From contig JALVQM010000381.1 in assembly GCA_027025615.1 (NCBI GenBank), positions 1-6,825 on the forward strand: a stretch of 6,825 bases of DNA, in the 5' to 3' direction. Source of the DNA: Desulfobacteraceae bacterium. GTDB taxonomy: Bacteria; Desulfobacterota; Desulfobacteria; Desulfobacterales; Desulfosarcinaceae. The notes beneath the pieces are model-generated. The model did no database searches. It saw nothing but the letters and a program-made list of their open reading frames with translations, and had not been told where the DNA came from. A program made the position numbers and the translations under genes. How positions within the stretch are numbered: position 1 is the stretch's first letter; each line of letters opens with the position of its first letter. Below are positions 6,162 through 6,825 of the stretch, one piece after another.

Positions 6162-6644
6162 ATGACCTTGGACAGTCAGACCCGGCCTACCTGGGAATGT
6201 TATTTCATGGATATTGCGACCCTGGTGGCAAGGCGATCCACATGCCTGCGGCGGGCGGTTGGAGCCGTGGTGGTGAAGGACCGCAGAATTTTGGCGACCG
6301 GCTACAACGGAGCTCCAAGCGGTGTTCGGCATTGTGCCCAGACCGGGTGTCTGCGACAGCAACTGAAAGTGCCCTCCGGCCAGCGTCATGAATTATGCCG
6401 AGGTATCCACGCCGAGCAGAACGCGATTATCCAGGCCGCTTTTCATGGGGTTTCCATCAAGGGGGCCAGTCTTTATTGCACCAACCAGCCCTGTTCCATT
6501 TGCGCCCGGATGATTATAAATGCCGGCATAAAAGCCATATATTACCAGCATGGGTACCAGGATGAACTGGCCCGTGAAATGCTGGAAGAAGCCGATATCA
6601 GCGTACACCAGCTTGATCCCAGTCAACCGGAGGTGGGTCTATGA
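6162..6644 (+). CDS. comEB: dCMP deaminase (deoxycytidylate deaminase, ComEB-type)
   Basis: Zinc enzyme of the cytidine/deoxycytidylate deaminase superfamily, expected to convert dCMP to dUMP for dTMP synthesis. The 160-residue protein carries the catalytic HAEQNAI motif (83-89), where His83 binds zinc and Glu85 shuttles protons, and the PCSIC motif (110-114), where Cys111 and Cys114 complete the zinc site. The segment GYNGAPSG (47-54), then Cys58, Cys63 and Cys79 ahead of the HAE motif, is typical of dCMP deaminases in the ComE operon protein 2 group and separates them from cytidine or tRNA adenosine deaminases. AAGGAG at 6151-6156 supports ATG 6162. The stop overlaps the nrdR start in an ATGA junction. 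The comEB name comes from Bacillus; a role in competence is not implied. Confidence 0.92.
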   Translation: MTLDSQTRPTWECYFMDIATLVARRSTCLRRAVGAVVVKDRRILATGYNGAPSGVRHCAQTGCLRQQLKVPSGQRHELCRGIHAEQNAIIQAAFHGVSIKGASLYCTNQPCSICARMIINAGIKAIYYQHGYQDELAREMLEEADISVHQLDPSQPEVGL

Positions 6645-6825
6645 AATGTCCATTTTGCGGGGAGCTAGATAACAAGGTAATCGATTCCAGGGTCAGTAAA
6701 GACGGCATGGCCATTCGCCGAAGGCGTGAATGCCTCGTGTGTACCCGCCGATTTACAACTTACGAACATATTGAAGAAATTCCAATCATGATTATCAAGA
6801 AAGATGGGCGGCGGGAAGAATTCAG
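6641..6825 (+). CDS. nrdR: Transcriptional repressor NrdR, N-terminal part (cut by window end)
   Basis: The first 61 codons of NrdR, which represses ribonucleotide reductase genes in response to bound ATP/dATP. The zinc ribbon is complete: CPFCG (3-7) and CLVC (31-34) give Cys3, Cys6, Cys31 and Cys34. The signatures KVIDSR (12-17), the Arg-rich AIRRRRECLVCTRRFTTYE stretch (24-42) and the KKDGRREEF start of the ATP-cone domain (53-61) are all present. Full-length NrdR is about 150 residues, so roughly the last 90 lie beyond the window; nothing suggests truncation in the genome. ATG 6641 overlaps the deaminase stop by four bases (ATGA), and GGAGGTG at 6629-6635 is a strong ribosome site, so translation is probably coupled. 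Its targets would be nrd operons carrying NrdR boxes, none of which I see here. Confidence 0.95.
   Translation, partial: MKCPFCGELDNKVIDSRVSKDGMAIRRRRECLVCTRRFTTYEHIEEIPIMIIKKDGRREEF

Noticed and set aside
5856..6389. Antisense open frame of 177 codons opposite the glyA end and deaminase start
   Set aside because: Both sense genes are certain here; the antisense product looks random.
1..6825. Mobile elements, CRISPR arrays, tRNA/rRNA genes, defence systems
   Set aside because: No regularly spaced repeats, transposase or integrase motifs, or cloverleaf-like sequences were seen; except for the dehydrogenase, the gene content is standard core metabolism.

Overview
The window carries eight genes, all on the + strand and tightly packed. 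They run: FAD acyl-CoA dehydrogenase, fabG, acpP, fabF, a rho-independent terminator, then rpiB, glyA, a dCMP deaminase (comEB-type), and the start of nrdR, which is cut off by the window edge. I see no mobile element, CRISPR array, tRNA or rRNA.

The order fabG-acpP-fabF-rpiB-glyA-dCMP deaminase-nrdR is, from memory, the arrangement found in Deltaproteobacteria (Desulfobacterota), for example Geobacter. There the block usually continues into riboflavin genes and nusB, and is preceded by plsX-fabH-fabD. Protein flavour (FabG, RpiB, GlyA) and a GC content near 50% by eye agree with an anaerobic member of that group, such as a sulfate reducer or syntroph. This assignment is inference; some Clostridia remain possible.

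Region 1 (1-192) is the non-coding upstream part, perhaps with the last codons of an upstream gene and one good -10 hexamer. Region 2 (193-4217) joins a beta-oxidation-type enzyme to the type II fatty acid synthesis genes. The dehydrogenase stop codon touches the fabG start codon, so the two are probably co-translated. The elongation enzymes (ketoreductase, carrier protein, condensing enzyme) all have intact active sites. The spacer between acpP and fabF is 128 bases and rich in inverted repeats. Region 3 (4218-4442) is an intergenic gap with a clear terminator and a possible structured leader. Region 4 (4443-6825) is rpiB-glyA-dCMP deaminase-nrdR. GlyA makes 5,10-methylene-THF and the deaminase makes dUMP, which are the two substrates of thymidylate synthase. 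NrdR represses ribonucleotide reductase genes, so this part reads as a dNTP/dTMP supply module.

The most unusual point is the acyl-CoA dehydrogenase in the position normally held by plsX/fabH/fabD. The other genes look like standard housekeeping enzymes. Two start codons deserve correction: the dehydrogenase (ATG at 193 rather than 172) and fabF (TTG at 2976 rather than ATG at 2958).
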